From Nocardia ninae NBRC 108245 (GTDB lineage: Bacteria; Actinomycetota; Actinomycetes; Mycobacteriales; Mycobacteriaceae), in assembly GCF_007990755.1 (NCBI RefSeq), contig NZ_BJXA01000036.1:1-64000 (forward strand): a stretch of DNA of 64,000 bases. The letters run 5' to 3'. The notes under the pieces were generated by a model. That model was not told where the DNA came from. It made no database searches and saw nothing but the letters and a program-made list of their open reading frames with translations. The stretch's first letter is position 1. Each line of letters starts with the position of its first letter. Of this stretch, positions 1 to 12,446 are shown one piece after another. Position numbers and translations under genes: made by a program.

Positions 1-1
1 G

Positions 2-3357
<3,356 letters not shown>

Positions 3358-3358
<1 letters not shown>

Positions 3359-5736
3359 TGACCGCCTCGAACACCGCTGACGACACGACTCCCGGCAACA
3401 GTCCAGCCGAAGGGCCTGCGGTCAACCGCCTCGCGGCCACCGTCGAGCGGCTGCGCAACGAGATTCAACAGGCCCAGGCCACCGCCGACGGCCGTGCGCT
3501 GATCGAAATGGCCAAGGGCGTCCTGGTCGAACGGTTGCGGTGCGGGCCGACCCAGGCGGCGCAACAACTCGAGGTGCTTGCCGCGCAAGCGGGTGTCACG
3601 CCGTTGGAGCTGGCCGCGGAGGTGGTGAACCAGGCCGCACAAGACAAGGTCAGTGCGGCAGCGGGCGAATTCCTGCTACGTGCCGCCGCACCGGGCGATT
3701 TGTCGGCCGCGGTACGGCTGCGCACGGCGGAGAGCGGGTTGCTCGCCGCCGGTGATACCCAGCGGGTGGCCGAGGCGCTGCTCAACCACGCGCTTGCCCC
3801 GCTCGGTGCCTCGGCGGCGGCGATTTGGGCCGCAGGTACCGACGGATCGCTCTCGCTGCGCGGTTTCGTCGGTATCAGTGCGCACGAGGCTCAGCGGTGG
3901 CGATATGTGCCACCCGGGGTGGCCACCCCGGCTCGGCAGGCGCTGACGGAACGAAACACGCTATGGATCGAGGACATGGGCTCGTCCCGGTTGCCCTCGA
4001 TCGGCGACCGCGATGGTGGCCGGGTAGCGATCCCGGCGGGCACCAGCGGCAAACTGCTCGGCGTGCTCGAGGTGTGCTGGCCGCAACCGCTCGAACCGCA
4101 ACGGCCGCAAATACAACGGCAGCTGGAGGCGTTGGCCGAATTGTGCGCCCACACCTTGGAATCGGACCTGGCCGGTGCGCCGGTACCCAACGGGCCCGAC
4201 GTCGCCGACCTCGTCCGGCTGGCGGAGGCGCTGTTCGACTCGGTCCTGGTACTACTGCCCCATTTCGACCACGACGGTGCCGTCAGCGACTTCCGCATTC
4301 ATCACGTCAATTCCCGCTTCGTCGATTTGGCGGGCCGCCCCCGCAGCCGGATAAACGGCGCCCTGCTGCTTGAGGCGTACCCGATGGCGGCAGGCGCAGG
4401 CCAGATATTCGAATTGATCGAGTATGTCTTCGCCACCGGAGAGACTTACCGCGCCGACCGGGCGGTGCTGACCGAACTGGTCGACCAGATACCACTGACC
4501 GTCTCCGCGGCACTCAGTATCAGCCGCCACGGTGACGCAGTGCTCATGGTGTGGCAGGTCGAAGACGAAACAGTGCGGCTCGCGGCGCTGCTCCAGCACG
4601 CGCAACGCCTCGGCCGCGTCGGCGGATTCGAGGAAAACCCCGACATCGGTGAAATCACCTGGAGCAGCCAGCTATTCGACCTCTACGGGCTGGCACAGAC
4701 CGCCAACCCGATCCCGCTGCGCCAACTACCCGACCACGCGCACACCGACGACGCCGACGCGGTCCGACGGTTCCTGCGCACCGTCCTCCGCTACGGCAAC
4801 GCCGCCTCCACCGCGTTCCGCCTGATCCGTCCGGACGGCGTAACTCGCCATATTCGGATCATCGCCGAGCCGGTACTCGACGCGGTAGGGCATCTGCTCG
4901 CCATCCGCGGTGCCTACCAAGACATTTCGGCACAGCACTGGACCGAGGTCGCGCTGTCGGCCACCCGGGATCAGCTCGCCCACACCGAGCAACACGCCGC
5001 CGAGCAGAGCCGCCTGGCGCGCCAACTCCAGCAGGCGATCATGCCCGCCGCGCAGCCGTCCATCGACGCATTCGGGCTGCACATCGCGGTGCGCTACCAG
5101 CCGACCGAACAGGACCACCTCGTCGGCGGCGACTGGTATGACGCAATCGTATTGCCCTCCAAGCAGATTCTGGTCTCGGTCGGCGACATCACCGGCCACG
5201 GCATCACCGCGGCCACCGACATGGTCGTGCTGCGCAACGCGCTACGCGGTCTCGCCGCCACCGGAGCGGGCCCCGGCCAACTGCTCACCTGGCTGAACCT
5301 GGTAGCCCACCACCTGACCACCGATATCTATGCCACCGCCATCTGCGGCCTCTACGACCCGCAGACGCGCGTACTGAGCTGGGCCCGCGCAGGCCACCTT
5401 CCCCCCGTGCTGGTCCGCGGCGGGGAGGCGACCGCCTTGCCGCTGCTCAACGGAATAATCCTCGGCGCGCTGGCCGAAACCACCTATGAAGAAGGCGAAC
5501 TCCAACTGGAGCCCGACGACGTCCTGCTGCTCTACACCGACGGCCTGATCGAACGCCGCGGGCGGCACCTCGACGACTGCGTGGAACGCCTACTCGCAGC
5601 GTCGGCTCGCTTCAGCGGCAGCCTCGACGACCGCCTCGACGACCTGCTCCACAACAGCGACTCCGACACCGACGACGACACCTGTGTGGTGGGGATTCAG
5701 GTGGGACCAGGTCTCGCACCTCCGAGCGGCTCGTAA
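3358..5736 (+). CDS. ANTAR-GAF-PAS-SpoIIE (PP2C) phosphatase
   Basis: Predicted serine/threonine phosphatase of the SpoIIE/RsbU type, 792 aa from the ATG that overlaps the kinase stop codon (TGATG). The N-terminus (~23-88) reads as an ANTAR RNA-binding domain (ALIEMAKGVLVERL, then TQAAQQLEVLA). A GAF-like domain (~120-270), two PAS-like regions (~285-530) and a short coiled coil follow. The PP2C domain starts near residue 560 with GGDWYDAI, then GDITGHG and YTDGLIERRG, so the metal-binding aspartates are present. Such phosphatases usually dephosphorylate anti-sigma-factor antagonists. With the upstream hybrid kinase this suggests a stress or partner-switching pathway, but no sigma or anti-sigma gene lies in the window. 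An ANTAR module on a PP2C phosphatase is less common than on a response regulator. The 3' end overlaps the convergent TetR gene by 40 bp. Confidence 0.92.
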
Positions 5737-6413
5737 CCTGGAAGCCCGGGGTGAACTTTTCCCAGGTCTGAATGGTTGGTGTCGGGCAACGCGAAGCCGG
5801 TTTGGCGCAGCAGTCTGCGCAGGTATGCGGTCAGCTCTACAGGTTGTAGGCCGTCGGTTGCGTCAGATGCAGCGGGTTCCATCAGCAGGTGGTGGATGAT
5901 GGCGCCGTTGAGCATGTCGAGCAGTATCTCGAGGTCGGCGGTCTGGGAGAGGATGCCGGCATCCTGGGCTTGTTGGAGCAGGACTCGCGAGCGTTCGCGC
6001 CGGGGCAGTACATGGTGGTGCCAGTAGGCGTTGAGCAGGGCCGGGTGGCTGGGTCCTGCTCCGAGCAGTCGTGCCGCGAGCAGGCGATACTTGGGGTCGG
6101 CGAGGGCCGCGCCCCAGTGGGGCAGCAAAGCTTCGATCAGGTCGGGTAGTGCCGTGGCAGCGATGCTCGTTGGCACGGGGGGAATGTCTGCGCGGGCCTG
6201 CTCGATGGATTGGGCCAGTAAGTCCTCCTTCGACTTCCACCGTTTGTAGACGGTGACCTTGGCGACTCCGGCGCGTTTGGCGATGGCTTCCATGCTGGTG
6301 TTGTCGATGCCGCGTTCGATGAGCAGGTCGGCGGCGGCGCGCAGGATGGCGGCGTCGGCGTTGGGATCGCGAGGGCGTCCCGGTCCTTCGCGTCGTGGCT
6401 TCTCTGTGCTCAT
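5697..6413 (-). CDS. TetR family transcriptional regulator
   Basis: DNA-binding repressor of the TetR family, 238 aa. After a basic leader (GPGRPRDP), residues ~18-62 form the TetR helix-turn-helix (MEAIAKRAGVAKVTVYKRW). The C-terminal ~150 residues form the helical ligand/dimer domain (TetR_C-like, with LEILLDMLNGAIIHHLL). The chosen ATG overlaps the stop of the upstream monooxygenase gene as ATGA, so both come from one mRNA. A longer frame upstream has no better start. The natural target is the 19-bp inverted repeat just upstream of the monooxygenase start, which would give autoregulation of the two-gene operon. The inducer is unknown but may be an aromatic or lipophilic substrate of the monooxygenase. 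Confidence 0.93.
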   Translation of the reverse strand: MSTEKPRREGPGRPRDPNADAAILRAAADLLIERGIDNTSMEAIAKRAGVAKVTVYKRWKSKEDLLAQSIEQARADIPPVPTSIAATALPDLIEALLPHWGAALADPKYRLLAARLLGAGPSHPALLNAYWHHHVLPRRERSRVLLQQAQDAGILSQTADLEILLDMLNGAIIHHLLMEPAASDATDGLQPVELTAYLRRLLRQTGFALPDTNHSDLGKVHPGLPGYEPLGGARPGPT

Positions 6414-7918
6414 GTCCTGATCCTGGAGTAGAGGGTGTCGGCGAACCACTTGTGTAGCGCATCCGGATCGTTACCGCGCCAGGCGAGGTGCCCGTCGGGA
6501 CGGGTCAGCGATGCGGGGTGCGGTGCGGTTGGGTCGGTCAACACTGTGAGGTTTGGGCCGAGATGCTTGCCTGCCACGCTTTCCAGCGCCGCGGTAGACG
6601 CGTCGGGGCGGGCCAGGAGCACCCAGTTGGGTTGCAGTTCGACAGCCAACGTGGTCGAACCGCCTTCACTGCGCATGCATTCGCGATCGGGTACGCGGTC
6701 CCCGGGGCGCGGCGCGGGGCCTCGACGGCTGCCCAGTGGGCCCTTCCGGTAGGTCACCCACAGCTGGGATGCGGTACGTGTCGCCTGCTGCTGCACCCTC
6801 GGGGAATTGAGAAGCGGGATGAAGATCCGGTCCCGCACGAAACGCGCCAGAATACCTTCTCCGACAAGAATTTTCGTGTTCGTGGTGGTGGTGCGGAGCA
6901 CGTCGGCGGCTAGTGGCCGCCGCTCGGCGGTGTAGGTGTCGAGCAGTTGCGCGTCCGCGCGACCGCCGACAACCAGGGCCAGTTTCCACGCCAGGTTCTC
7001 GGCATCACCGATTCCGGTGTTCATGCCCTGCCCGCCGATCGGGCTGTGGATGTGGGCAGCGTCGCCGGCGAGCAAGATGCGACCGGACCGGTAGTCCACG
7101 GCGAGTCTGCGGTGAATCCGGAACACCGACGTCCACACCGCTTCTCGGATACGCACCCCGTTCTCCCCGGCCCGTTCGGGCAGCAACTGCTCGAAGCGGG
7201 CGACGATTTCCGCGGCCGAAAGATGTCGATCCGCAGCTGGGATATCTGCCATGAGCCGCCACCGGTCGCCAGAATCGCCGTTGGCACGCATGGGAATAGC
7301 CAACAGCAGACCGCTGCGGTGATAGAAGCCCGCCGATGTGGAGCGGTCGCGGTCCCAATCGGCGTTCACATCGGCGAGCAGGAACTGCTCCACCACCGGC
7401 ACGCCGGGGAACTCGATTCCCGCGGCGCCGCGCACCACGCTGCGCGCTCCGTCGCAACCGACCAGCCAATCCGTTCGCAGTCGAGTCCCGTCCGCGAATT
7501 CCACCGTCATGCCGTCGGTGTCTTGGATCGCGGCGGTGACCGTCCGGCCCCATTCGATGTCCACACCCAGCTCGGTAAGCCGTCGCCGCAACTGTTCCTC
7601 GATCTGAGCTTGCGACACGAACAGTGCCTGCACCGACTCGCGGCCGTCCGGTGCGAACCGCATCGTCGCGAGAGGACGCGACCGCGCATACATCCGCATA
7701 CCGACCGGAGCCAACGACCTGTCCCGCAGATCACCCATCGCACCCAATCGCTGCAAAACCTCCACACCACGCGCGTGCAGGATATTCGCTCGCGATGTCA
7801 CCGCCGGACCGCTCATCGCGTCGACAACGCGAACCGCTACTCCTTGCGCGGCCAAGCCGCACGCCAGCACCAGCCCGGACGGGCCCGCTCCGACCACCAA
7901 TACAGCTGCTCGTTCCAT
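6410..7918 (-). CDS. FAD-dependent aromatic monooxygenase (PheA/TfdB-like)
   Basis: Class A flavoprotein monooxygenase, 502 aa, expected to hydroxylate an aromatic or polyketide-like substrate using FAD and NAD(P)H. Visible are the N-terminal dinucleotide motif (VVGAGPSGLVLACGLAAQG), the middle DG motif (WLVGCDGARSVVRG), and the FAD-ribityl motif (GRILLAGDAAHIHSPIGGQG). The C-terminal ~100 residues form the thioredoxin-like fold seen in phenol hydroxylase relatives. The ATG at 7918 is preferred over an in-frame ATG at 7936 because it has a GGGGTTGG ribosome-binding site and matches the family N-terminus (MERAAVLVVGAG). It is the first gene of an operon with the TetR gene. Substrate cannot be read from sequence; detoxification of a drug or plant phenolic is as likely as biosynthesis. 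Confidence 0.92.
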   Translation of the reverse strand: MERAAVLVVGAGPSGLVLACGLAAQGVAVRVVDAMSGPAVTSRANILHARGVEVLQRLGAMGDLRDRSLAPVGMRMYARSRPLATMRFAPDGRESVQALFVSQAQIEEQLRRRLTELGVDIEWGRTVTAAIQDTDGMTVEFADGTRLRTDWLVGCDGARSVVRGAAGIEFPGVPVVEQFLLADVNADWDRDRSTSAGFYHRSGLLLAIPMRANGDSGDRWRLMADIPAADRHLSAAEIVARFEQLLPERAGENGVRIREAVWTSVFRIHRRLAVDYRSGRILLAGDAAHIHSPIGGQGMNTGIGDAENLAWKLALVVGGRADAQLLDTYTAERRPLAADVLRTTTTNTKILVGEGILARFVRDRIFIPLLNSPRVQQQATRTASQLWVTYRKGPLGSRRGPAPRPGDRVPDRECMRSEGGSTTLAVELQPNWVLLARPDASTAALESVAGKHLGPNLTVLTDPTAPHPASLTRPDGHLAWRGNDPDALHKWFADTLYSRIRT

Positions 7919-7920
7919 TC

Positions 7921-7968
7921 CAACCCCAATTAGCATACGACTACGTTTGCGTATGCTAATTGGGGTTG
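7921..7968. promoter_or_regulatory. Perfect 19-bp inverted repeat, likely TetR operator
   Basis: Left arm CAACCCCAATTAGCATACG (7921-7939) and right arm 7950-7968 are exact reverse complements separated by 10 bases. The repeat abuts the monooxygenase start, so a bound repressor would cover the promoter and ribosome-binding site. The half-site TTAGCATACG has the look of a TetR-family operator. The long GGGGTTG flanks could also form an mRNA hairpin that hides the Shine-Dalgarno sequence. Confidence 0.7.
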
Positions 7969-8105
7969 AGGTTCTTGGTCAACCGGCTGAGGACAACCCT
8001 CTCCCTTGGGTATAGATGCACCCTCGTGGTGCGGAGTCGCTCCGGCCGGTGCGGTCTTCCGCACTATCGGCAGGTGATAGACGGTGAAGTGGTCGATCGA
8101 CGGCC

Positions 8106-8151
8106 GAGCCGGGTGTGCGTGCCGTGGTTTGCCGGCCCGCACACCCGGTTC
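8106..8151 (-). terminator. Hairpin terminator after the secreted-protein gene
   Basis: The arm CCGGGTGTGCG (8109-8119) pairs exactly with 8138-8148. The stem extends through a G-U pair to about 14 bp around an 18-base loop. It lies just past the stop of the minus-strand gene at 8160-8873. There is no U-run, which is usual for high-GC actinobacterial terminators. Confidence 0.55.
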
Positions 8152-8159
8152 TTATGGCA

Positions 8160-8873
8160 TCAGTGCCCGTGACCGCCGGTAAGTTCGCCGACCGTCACGG
8201 TGTCGCCGCAGGTGGATGAGGCGAAGTAGCCATCGAGATTGCCTTGCACGATGGTCTCGAACAGTGGCGTCGACTCGATCGCCAGCGCCTGCACCGACAG
8301 TGCGCCGGTCGCTGTCCGGGTCTGCTTGTTGAAGGTGACGTCGATCAGGCCCGGCACGCTGATCTTGAAGTTCGGCGGCGGGCTGGCCGGGATGTCGGTC
8401 TGCTTGCCGTTGATCGTCACGTGCGCCCCGGTGAGGCTACTGGTTGCCGTGGTGCCGGAAGCGTCTGCGCGGCAGCTGGATTCGAGCGAATCGGCGACAA
8501 TGGTGAGCACGCCGCCGGGCAGGTCGATGGACGGATGGACATGGAAGAGATCGATGCCGAGTTCGGTCAGTTTGGCCTTGGCCCAACTCGCGCCCGTCGT
8601 GCCGTCGCCATTCGAGTCCGATTCGCCGCCGCCGACCACGACCAGGTCATGGTGGGTGTCGACCAGCGAGGCATGGGTCGGGCCCTGCGGGTAAGCGGTG
8701 GTTCCGATCGGGCCGTGGTTGACGTCGTGGGCACTCAGGTACCAGCCGAATGCGGTGGACTGATGCTGGATCGCGGCTGCGGCCGGACCGGCGGTGGCGG
8801 CGAGAACGCCGGCCGTCGCGGCAAGACCGACGACGGTGGCGCCGACGCGCTTGGTGAAGGAAGCCGTCTTCAT
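8160..8873 (-). CDS. Secreted choice-of-anchor P-like protein
   Basis: Exported protein of 237 aa with a clear Sec signal peptide: basic MKTASFTKR, a hydrophobic stretch (VGATVVGLAATAGVLAA) and an Ala-rich cleavage region (AGPAAAA, about residue 33). The mature part has no membrane segment and no enzyme motif. It contains two widely spaced cysteines (SSCRAD, SSTCGD) and a His-rich C-terminus (GGHGH). The repeated hydrophobic/Gly pattern resembles actinobacterial proteins annotated as choice-of-anchor P, which is recognised from memory and not verified. It is monocistronic, with a hairpin after the stop and an inverted repeat upstream (8985-9002). Function unknown; a cell-surface or matrix role is plausible. 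Confidence 0.85.
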   Translation of the reverse strand: MKTASFTKRVGATVVGLAATAGVLAATAGPAAAAIQHQSTAFGWYLSAHDVNHGPIGTTAYPQGPTHASLVDTHHDLVVVGGGESDSNGDGTTGASWAKAKLTELGIDLFHVHPSIDLPGGVLTIVADSLESSCRADASGTTATSSLTGAHVTINGKQTDIPASPPPNFKISVPGLIDVTFNKQTRTATGALSVQALAIESTPLFETIVQGNLDGYFASSTCGDTVTVGELTGGHGH

Positions 8874-9309
8874 CAGTTGTACCTTTCATAGATCAGTTGA
8901 TTTGCTGATGCATTGCTGGAACGGCTAGAGGTTTGCACGGAATTAACAAAGCCGTCAATAGATAAATGCATAAGATCCGCTCGAATCTGACGTGCGTCAG
9001 ATCACATATGCGCCCGGTAACATTCCCATCCGCATGGCCGATGCCGGGCGCAATCGATGATCAATCGAATTGACCTATTTCTCGATCAGCGTATTTGGGC
9101 GGCTAATAAGTTGGACGCCTGACCGAATAGCACTGCGAGCAGGCACGACCACAGTCGGCGATCCGGCATTCCAGAGCAATCTCATGACGACGCAGCGTTT
9201 CGCAACGAGACCTGCTATCCAACCATCTCGACACGCACTGTTAACCATTTATCCAGCAATAACTACCTAATAGCTAGTTGCATGGGGAATATCTGACTAC
9301 GCGAGTATT
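8874..9309. other. AT-richer intergenic region
   Basis: This 436-bp gap separates the secreted-protein gene from the end of the polysaccharide operon and is visibly richer in A/T than its surroundings. It holds the promoter side of the secreted-protein gene and the inverted repeat at 8985-9002. A 66-codon frame at 9070-9270 has no ribosome-binding site and no recognisable composition. No RNA gene seen. Confidence 0.6.
8985..9002. promoter_or_regulatory. Inverted repeat ATCTGACG-TG-CGTCAGAT
   Basis: Perfect 8-bp arms with a 2-bp centre, about 112 bp upstream of the start of the secreted-protein gene (8873). The spacing and symmetry fit a dimeric repressor or activator site. The cognate regulator is not evident in the window. 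Confidence 0.45.
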
Positions 9310-10479
9310 TCAACCTGCGGCCCGAGCGACCACATCGGCGATGCGGGCCCGGAACGCGGTCGGCGCGAATGTCCCCGCGTGCCGGCTGATCGCCGCCGGA
9401 TCGTAGCGCGACGTGTCGAAATCGCGGATCAGGCCCGCCATTCCCTCGACCACGGCTGTGTCGTCACCGAATTCGACGTACTCACCCGTGCGGCCGGGGC
9501 GGACGGTGTCCAGCGCGCCGCCCTCCCCGACCGCCAGAACCGGTGCGCCACAAGCCATCGCCTCCACCGGAACGATGCCGAAGTCCTCGACTCCCGGCAT
9601 GAGTACGGCGCGGCAGCGCCGATACATGTCCAGCAGGACGTGATCGGGCGCGGCGCCCAGGAAGGTGGTTTCGGATCCTGCGATCGACTCGAGGTGCTGG
9701 CGGTGTCTGCCGTCGCCGAGCACCACCAACCGGCCGCCGGCGCGCTGCACCGCGCGGATCGCGAGGTCGGCCCGCTTGTAGGGAACGAGCCGACCGGCGA
9801 ACAGGAAGAAGTCCTCGCGCGGGATCGACGGGTCGGGGGTGAAGCGGTCGATCCGCACCGGCGGATTGACGACGGTGGCGGGCAGGCCCCACCAATCGCG
9901 CACCCGGTCGGCGACGGCGTGCGAGTTGGCGATCACGTGCGCCAGCCGCGGGGCGGCCCGCAGCTCGGCGCGGCGCGCGAAATGGCCCAGACCCGCCAGC
10001 GCCAACTGTCCCGGCTTGCCTCCCGCCTCCTGGGCGCGAAATACCCCGTCCCAGGCCCACCGTGCCGGACTGTGCACATAGGCGATCACCGGTGCGTCGG
10101 TCGCGAAGACGGCCTGCGTGGCGAACGCGTGATGGCTGACGACGACCACGTCGAAGCGTTCGGCCAGTGGCAACCGGCGCAGTGTCCGGGGCACGAAGGG
10201 CAGCAGCGGTGCATGCGAGCCGCCACCGATCGCGGCGTGGGCCCGGCTGAGCCAGCTGTGGTGAATCGAAACACTCTGACCCGCACCGGTTTCCGCAGTC
10301 CCTTCGGCGCGTCGCACCGATCCGACGGCCGCCGCGAGCGAGCTGTGCCCCTCCCGGCTGACGATCGGCGCGAATACCGCCGCGCCCGGCCAGGTTTTGA
10401 TGAACTCCGCGACCACCGCTTCGGATCCACCGTATTCGGTGAATCGCTCGTGCACGAGGGCGACCCGTGGCGCTGTCAT
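9310..10479 (-). CDS. Glycosyltransferase family 4, last gene of the polysaccharide operon
   Basis: GT-B fold glycosyltransferase, 389 aa, expected to transfer a sugar from a nucleotide donor onto the lipid-linked repeat unit at the cytoplasmic face. The N-terminal acceptor domain begins RVALVHERFTEYGGSE. The C-terminal donor domain has FAGRLVPYKRADLAI and the GT4 signature EDFGIVPVEAMACGAPV, in which the E-x7-E pair binds the sugar nucleotide. The ATG at 10479 is chosen over an upstream extension of basic, low-complexity translation. It lies 11 bp after the aminotransferase stop, so they are co-transcribed. It is one of five glycosyltransferases in the locus; donor and linkage cannot be told. 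Confidence 0.92.
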   Translation of the reverse strand: MTAPRVALVHERFTEYGGSEAVVAEFIKTWPGAAVFAPIVSREGHSSLAAAVGSVRRAEGTAETGAGQSVSIHHSWLSRAHAAIGGGSHAPLLPFVPRTLRRLPLAERFDVVVVSHHAFATQAVFATDAPVIAYVHSPARWAWDGVFRAQEAGGKPGQLALAGLGHFARRAELRAAPRLAHVIANSHAVADRVRDWWGLPATVVNPPVRIDRFTPDPSIPREDFFLFAGRLVPYKRADLAIRAVQRAGGRLVVLGDGRHRQHLESIAGSETTFLGAAPDHVLLDMYRRCRAVLMPGVEDFGIVPVEAMACGAPVLAVGEGGALDTVRPGRTGEYVEFGDDTAVVEGMAGLIRDFDTSRYDPAAISRHAGTFAPTAFRARIADVVARAAG

Positions 10480-10490
10480 GAGATCTCCGT

Positions 10491-11834
10491 TCAGGTGCGC
10501 GGCAGCGCGATGATCTGCCGTGGTGCGGCGGTCCCCCGGATCGCGGGTGCGACCGGTCGGCCGGCCAGAAGTCCGGTGACACTGCCTTGTTCGAGTGCCT
10601 GCCGATAGACGATGGCGGCTGCCCGGCACGCCTCGACGGTCGCGTCGATGTCGTCGTCGGTGTGCGCGGCGGAGGTGACGAACGACTGCCCGAGGACACC
10701 GCGCGCCAGCAGCTCCTGCAGGAACAAGGTCCGAAATGCCTGGGACGGTCGGCCTTCGGGATTCCGGGTCAGGTAGATCAGGCAGGACGGCCGCCCTACC
10801 ACCTGCAGGTAGTCGGCGATACCGAGCTCGGCGGCGATCGTGTTCACCGCTCCGGCCAGGCGCCGCCCGGCCCGTTCCATCTGCCCGACCGGATCGCTGT
10901 TCGTATACGCGTGCACCACCGCGCGGAAGGCCGCCAGCGCGGCGGTCTCGGCCCCGTGCGTGGTCGACAACAGGAACACCCGCTCCCGGTCGGTCCGCAG
11001 TCCGCCCAGTTCCATGAACTCGCGTTTACCGGCCAGCGCCGAGATCGGGAATCCGTTGCCCATCGCCTTGCCCCAGCACGACAGGTCCGGACGCACCCCG
11101 TACACCTGCTGCGCGCCACCGGCGGACCATCGGAAGCCGGTGATCATCTCATCGAAGACCAGCAACGCACCGTACCGATCGCACAGAGCCCGAACTCCTT
11201 GCAGATAACCGGGTTCCGGCTCGGCCAGCGCGGTGGCCGCCTCCATGATCACGCACGCCACCGGCACCGCGGCCAACACCTCGGCGAGTGCGCAGAGATC
11301 GTTGTAGGCGAACTTCACCGCGGCGGCGTCGTCGGTGCCGCTGTTCATCTCGGTGGTGCCGATGAACCAGTCGTCGATGGAGAAGAACGGCTGATCACAC
11401 ACCGCCACCACTGCGCGCCCGGTGGCGGCGCGGGCCAGCCGGACCGCCGCGGTGGTGGCGTCGGAGCCGTTCTTGGCGAACTTCACCATGTCCGCGCCCG
11501 GCACCAACGACAGGAAGTCCTCGGCGGCAAGCAGTTCCAGTTCGGTGGGCCGGGAGAAGTTCACCCCGTCGGCGATGGCGGCGGTCACCGCGTCGAGCAC
11601 CGGGCGGTAGCCGTGCCCGAGCGTCACCGACCGCAGACCCATGCCGTATTCGACGTATTCGTTGCCGTCGCAGTCCCAGACGTGACACCCATTGCCCCGC
11701 AGCAGCACCGGCGCCATCTCCTCGGGATATTGATCGGCCCCGCGGGCATAGGTATGCGCGCCGCCGGGCACCAGATCGTGCAATCGGGCCTGAAGCGCGT
11801 TGCTGCGCGCAAAGTTACGTTCGGTAGTCGGCAC
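10491..11834 (-). CDS. Class III PLP aminotransferase (glutamate-1-semialdehyde aminomutase-like)
   Basis: PLP-dependent enzyme, 447 aa, of aminotransferase class III. Visible are the substrate-entry motif GGAHTYARG, the cofactor-binding NGSDAT, the Asp motif VFDEMITGFRW, and the Schiff-base lysine in CWGKAMGNGFP. The fold is that of glutamate-1-semialdehyde 2,1-aminomutase, but its place in a polysaccharide operon argues against a housekeeping heme role. Such relatives often aminate a keto-sugar, or make an amino-acid-derived decoration. GTG at 11834 is preferred because GAGAGGGG sits 7 bp upstream; an ATG at 11858 overlapping the YdcF gene has no ribosome-binding site. The gap to the YdcF gene is 17 bp and to the following glycosyltransferase 11 bp. 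Confidence 0.88.
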   Translation of the reverse strand: MPTTERNFARSNALQARLHDLVPGGAHTYARGADQYPEEMAPVLLRGNGCHVWDCDGNEYVEYGMGLRSVTLGHGYRPVLDAVTAAIADGVNFSRPTELELLAAEDFLSLVPGADMVKFAKNGSDATTAAVRLARAATGRAVVAVCDQPFFSIDDWFIGTTEMNSGTDDAAAVKFAYNDLCALAEVLAAVPVACVIMEAATALAEPEPGYLQGVRALCDRYGALLVFDEMITGFRWSAGGAQQVYGVRPDLSCWGKAMGNGFPISALAGKREFMELGGLRTDRERVFLLSTTHGAETAALAAFRAVVHAYTNSDPVGQMERAGRRLAGAVNTIAAELGIADYLQVVGRPSCLIYLTRNPEGRPSQAFRTLFLQELLARGVLGQSFVTSAAHTDDDIDATVEACRAAAIVYRQALEQGSVTGLLAGRPVAPAIRGTAAPRQIIALPRT

Positions 11835-11851
11835 GCTCGTGCCCCTCTCGC

Positions 11852-12442
11852 TCAACATCCGCGTTCGGTGAATGCTTTGAGGTACCCACCGGACTGGCGC
11901 AGGTACATCCACGCCCAGAACGCGGGCCCCGACGGACTGGGGCTGGCGACCATCGTCACCTCGCCGCTGAAGCACTTCTCGACGATGTACCGCGCTCTCG
12001 ACACATGCGGGGTGAAGGTGACGACGATGATGTGGTGCCAGCCGAATTGCTTTGCCCTGCGCCCGATCTCCTGTGCTTCCCCCTGCGTCGTCCACGGGTC
12101 CGGCACGAAACAGCTGACTTGGAAGTCGAAGCGGCCGTCGCAGTACTTGTCCATGGCGGGATCGTCGGCACCGGTGGAACGCGAAATCAGCAGTTGCCGC
12201 GCATAACCGCGCCGCGCGAGATCCAGGCCGAGGTCGAATCGTTCGTAGGGCGTGCCGCCGAGCACGACGATGGCGTCGGCGGGACGCAGCGGATCCACCT
12301 GCGGTCGCACGTATACCGGCCAGCCCAGTGCGACCACCGCGGCGACGACGGCGATCAACGCGCCCGCGCCGACGAGCATTCGCCGATACGTGCGCCTCGG
12401 CCGCCGGGTGTCGGGCGGCGCGACTACGACCGTGTCGTGCAT
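11852..12442 (-). CDS. YdcF/DUF218 family membrane-anchored protein
   Basis: Protein of 196 aa with one N-terminal membrane helix (~24-45, LVGAGALIAVVAAVVALGWPV) followed by a DUF218 domain. This domain is recognised by ADAIVVLGG and later conserved Thr/His positions (TTQGEA and TFTPHVSRA). Known DUF218 members (ElyC, SanA, YdcF) sit in the envelope and affect peptidoglycan or polyprenyl-linked polymer assembly, so a role in handling lipid-linked intermediates of this polymer is reasonable inference. The start leaves 4 bp after the beta-helix gene stop, hence translational coupling. Three cysteines (KYCDG, VSCFV, EKCFS) could form disulfides outside the membrane. The extended upstream frame is rejected because it reads into the preceding gene. 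Confidence 0.87.
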   Translation of the reverse strand: MHDTVVVAPPDTRRPRRTYRRMLVGAGALIAVVAAVVALGWPVYVRPQVDPLRPADAIVVLGGTPYERFDLGLDLARRGYARQLLISRSTGADDPAMDKYCDGRFDFQVSCFVPDPWTTQGEAQEIGRRAKQFGWHHIIVVTFTPHVSRARYIVEKCFSGEVTMVASPSPSGPAFWAWMYLRQSGGYLKAFTERGC

Positions 12443-12446
12443 GCCA

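Noticed and set aside
9070-9270. 66-codon frame in the AT-rich spacer
   Set aside because: No ribosome-binding site, no similarity, and its position in a promoter-like region makes it unlikely to be a gene.
9379-12206. Very long plus-strand frames (9379-10608, 10587-12206)
   Set aside because: They mirror the minus-strand glycosyltransferase and aminotransferase genes, have His/Arg/Gln-rich translations, no domain and no ribosome-binding site.
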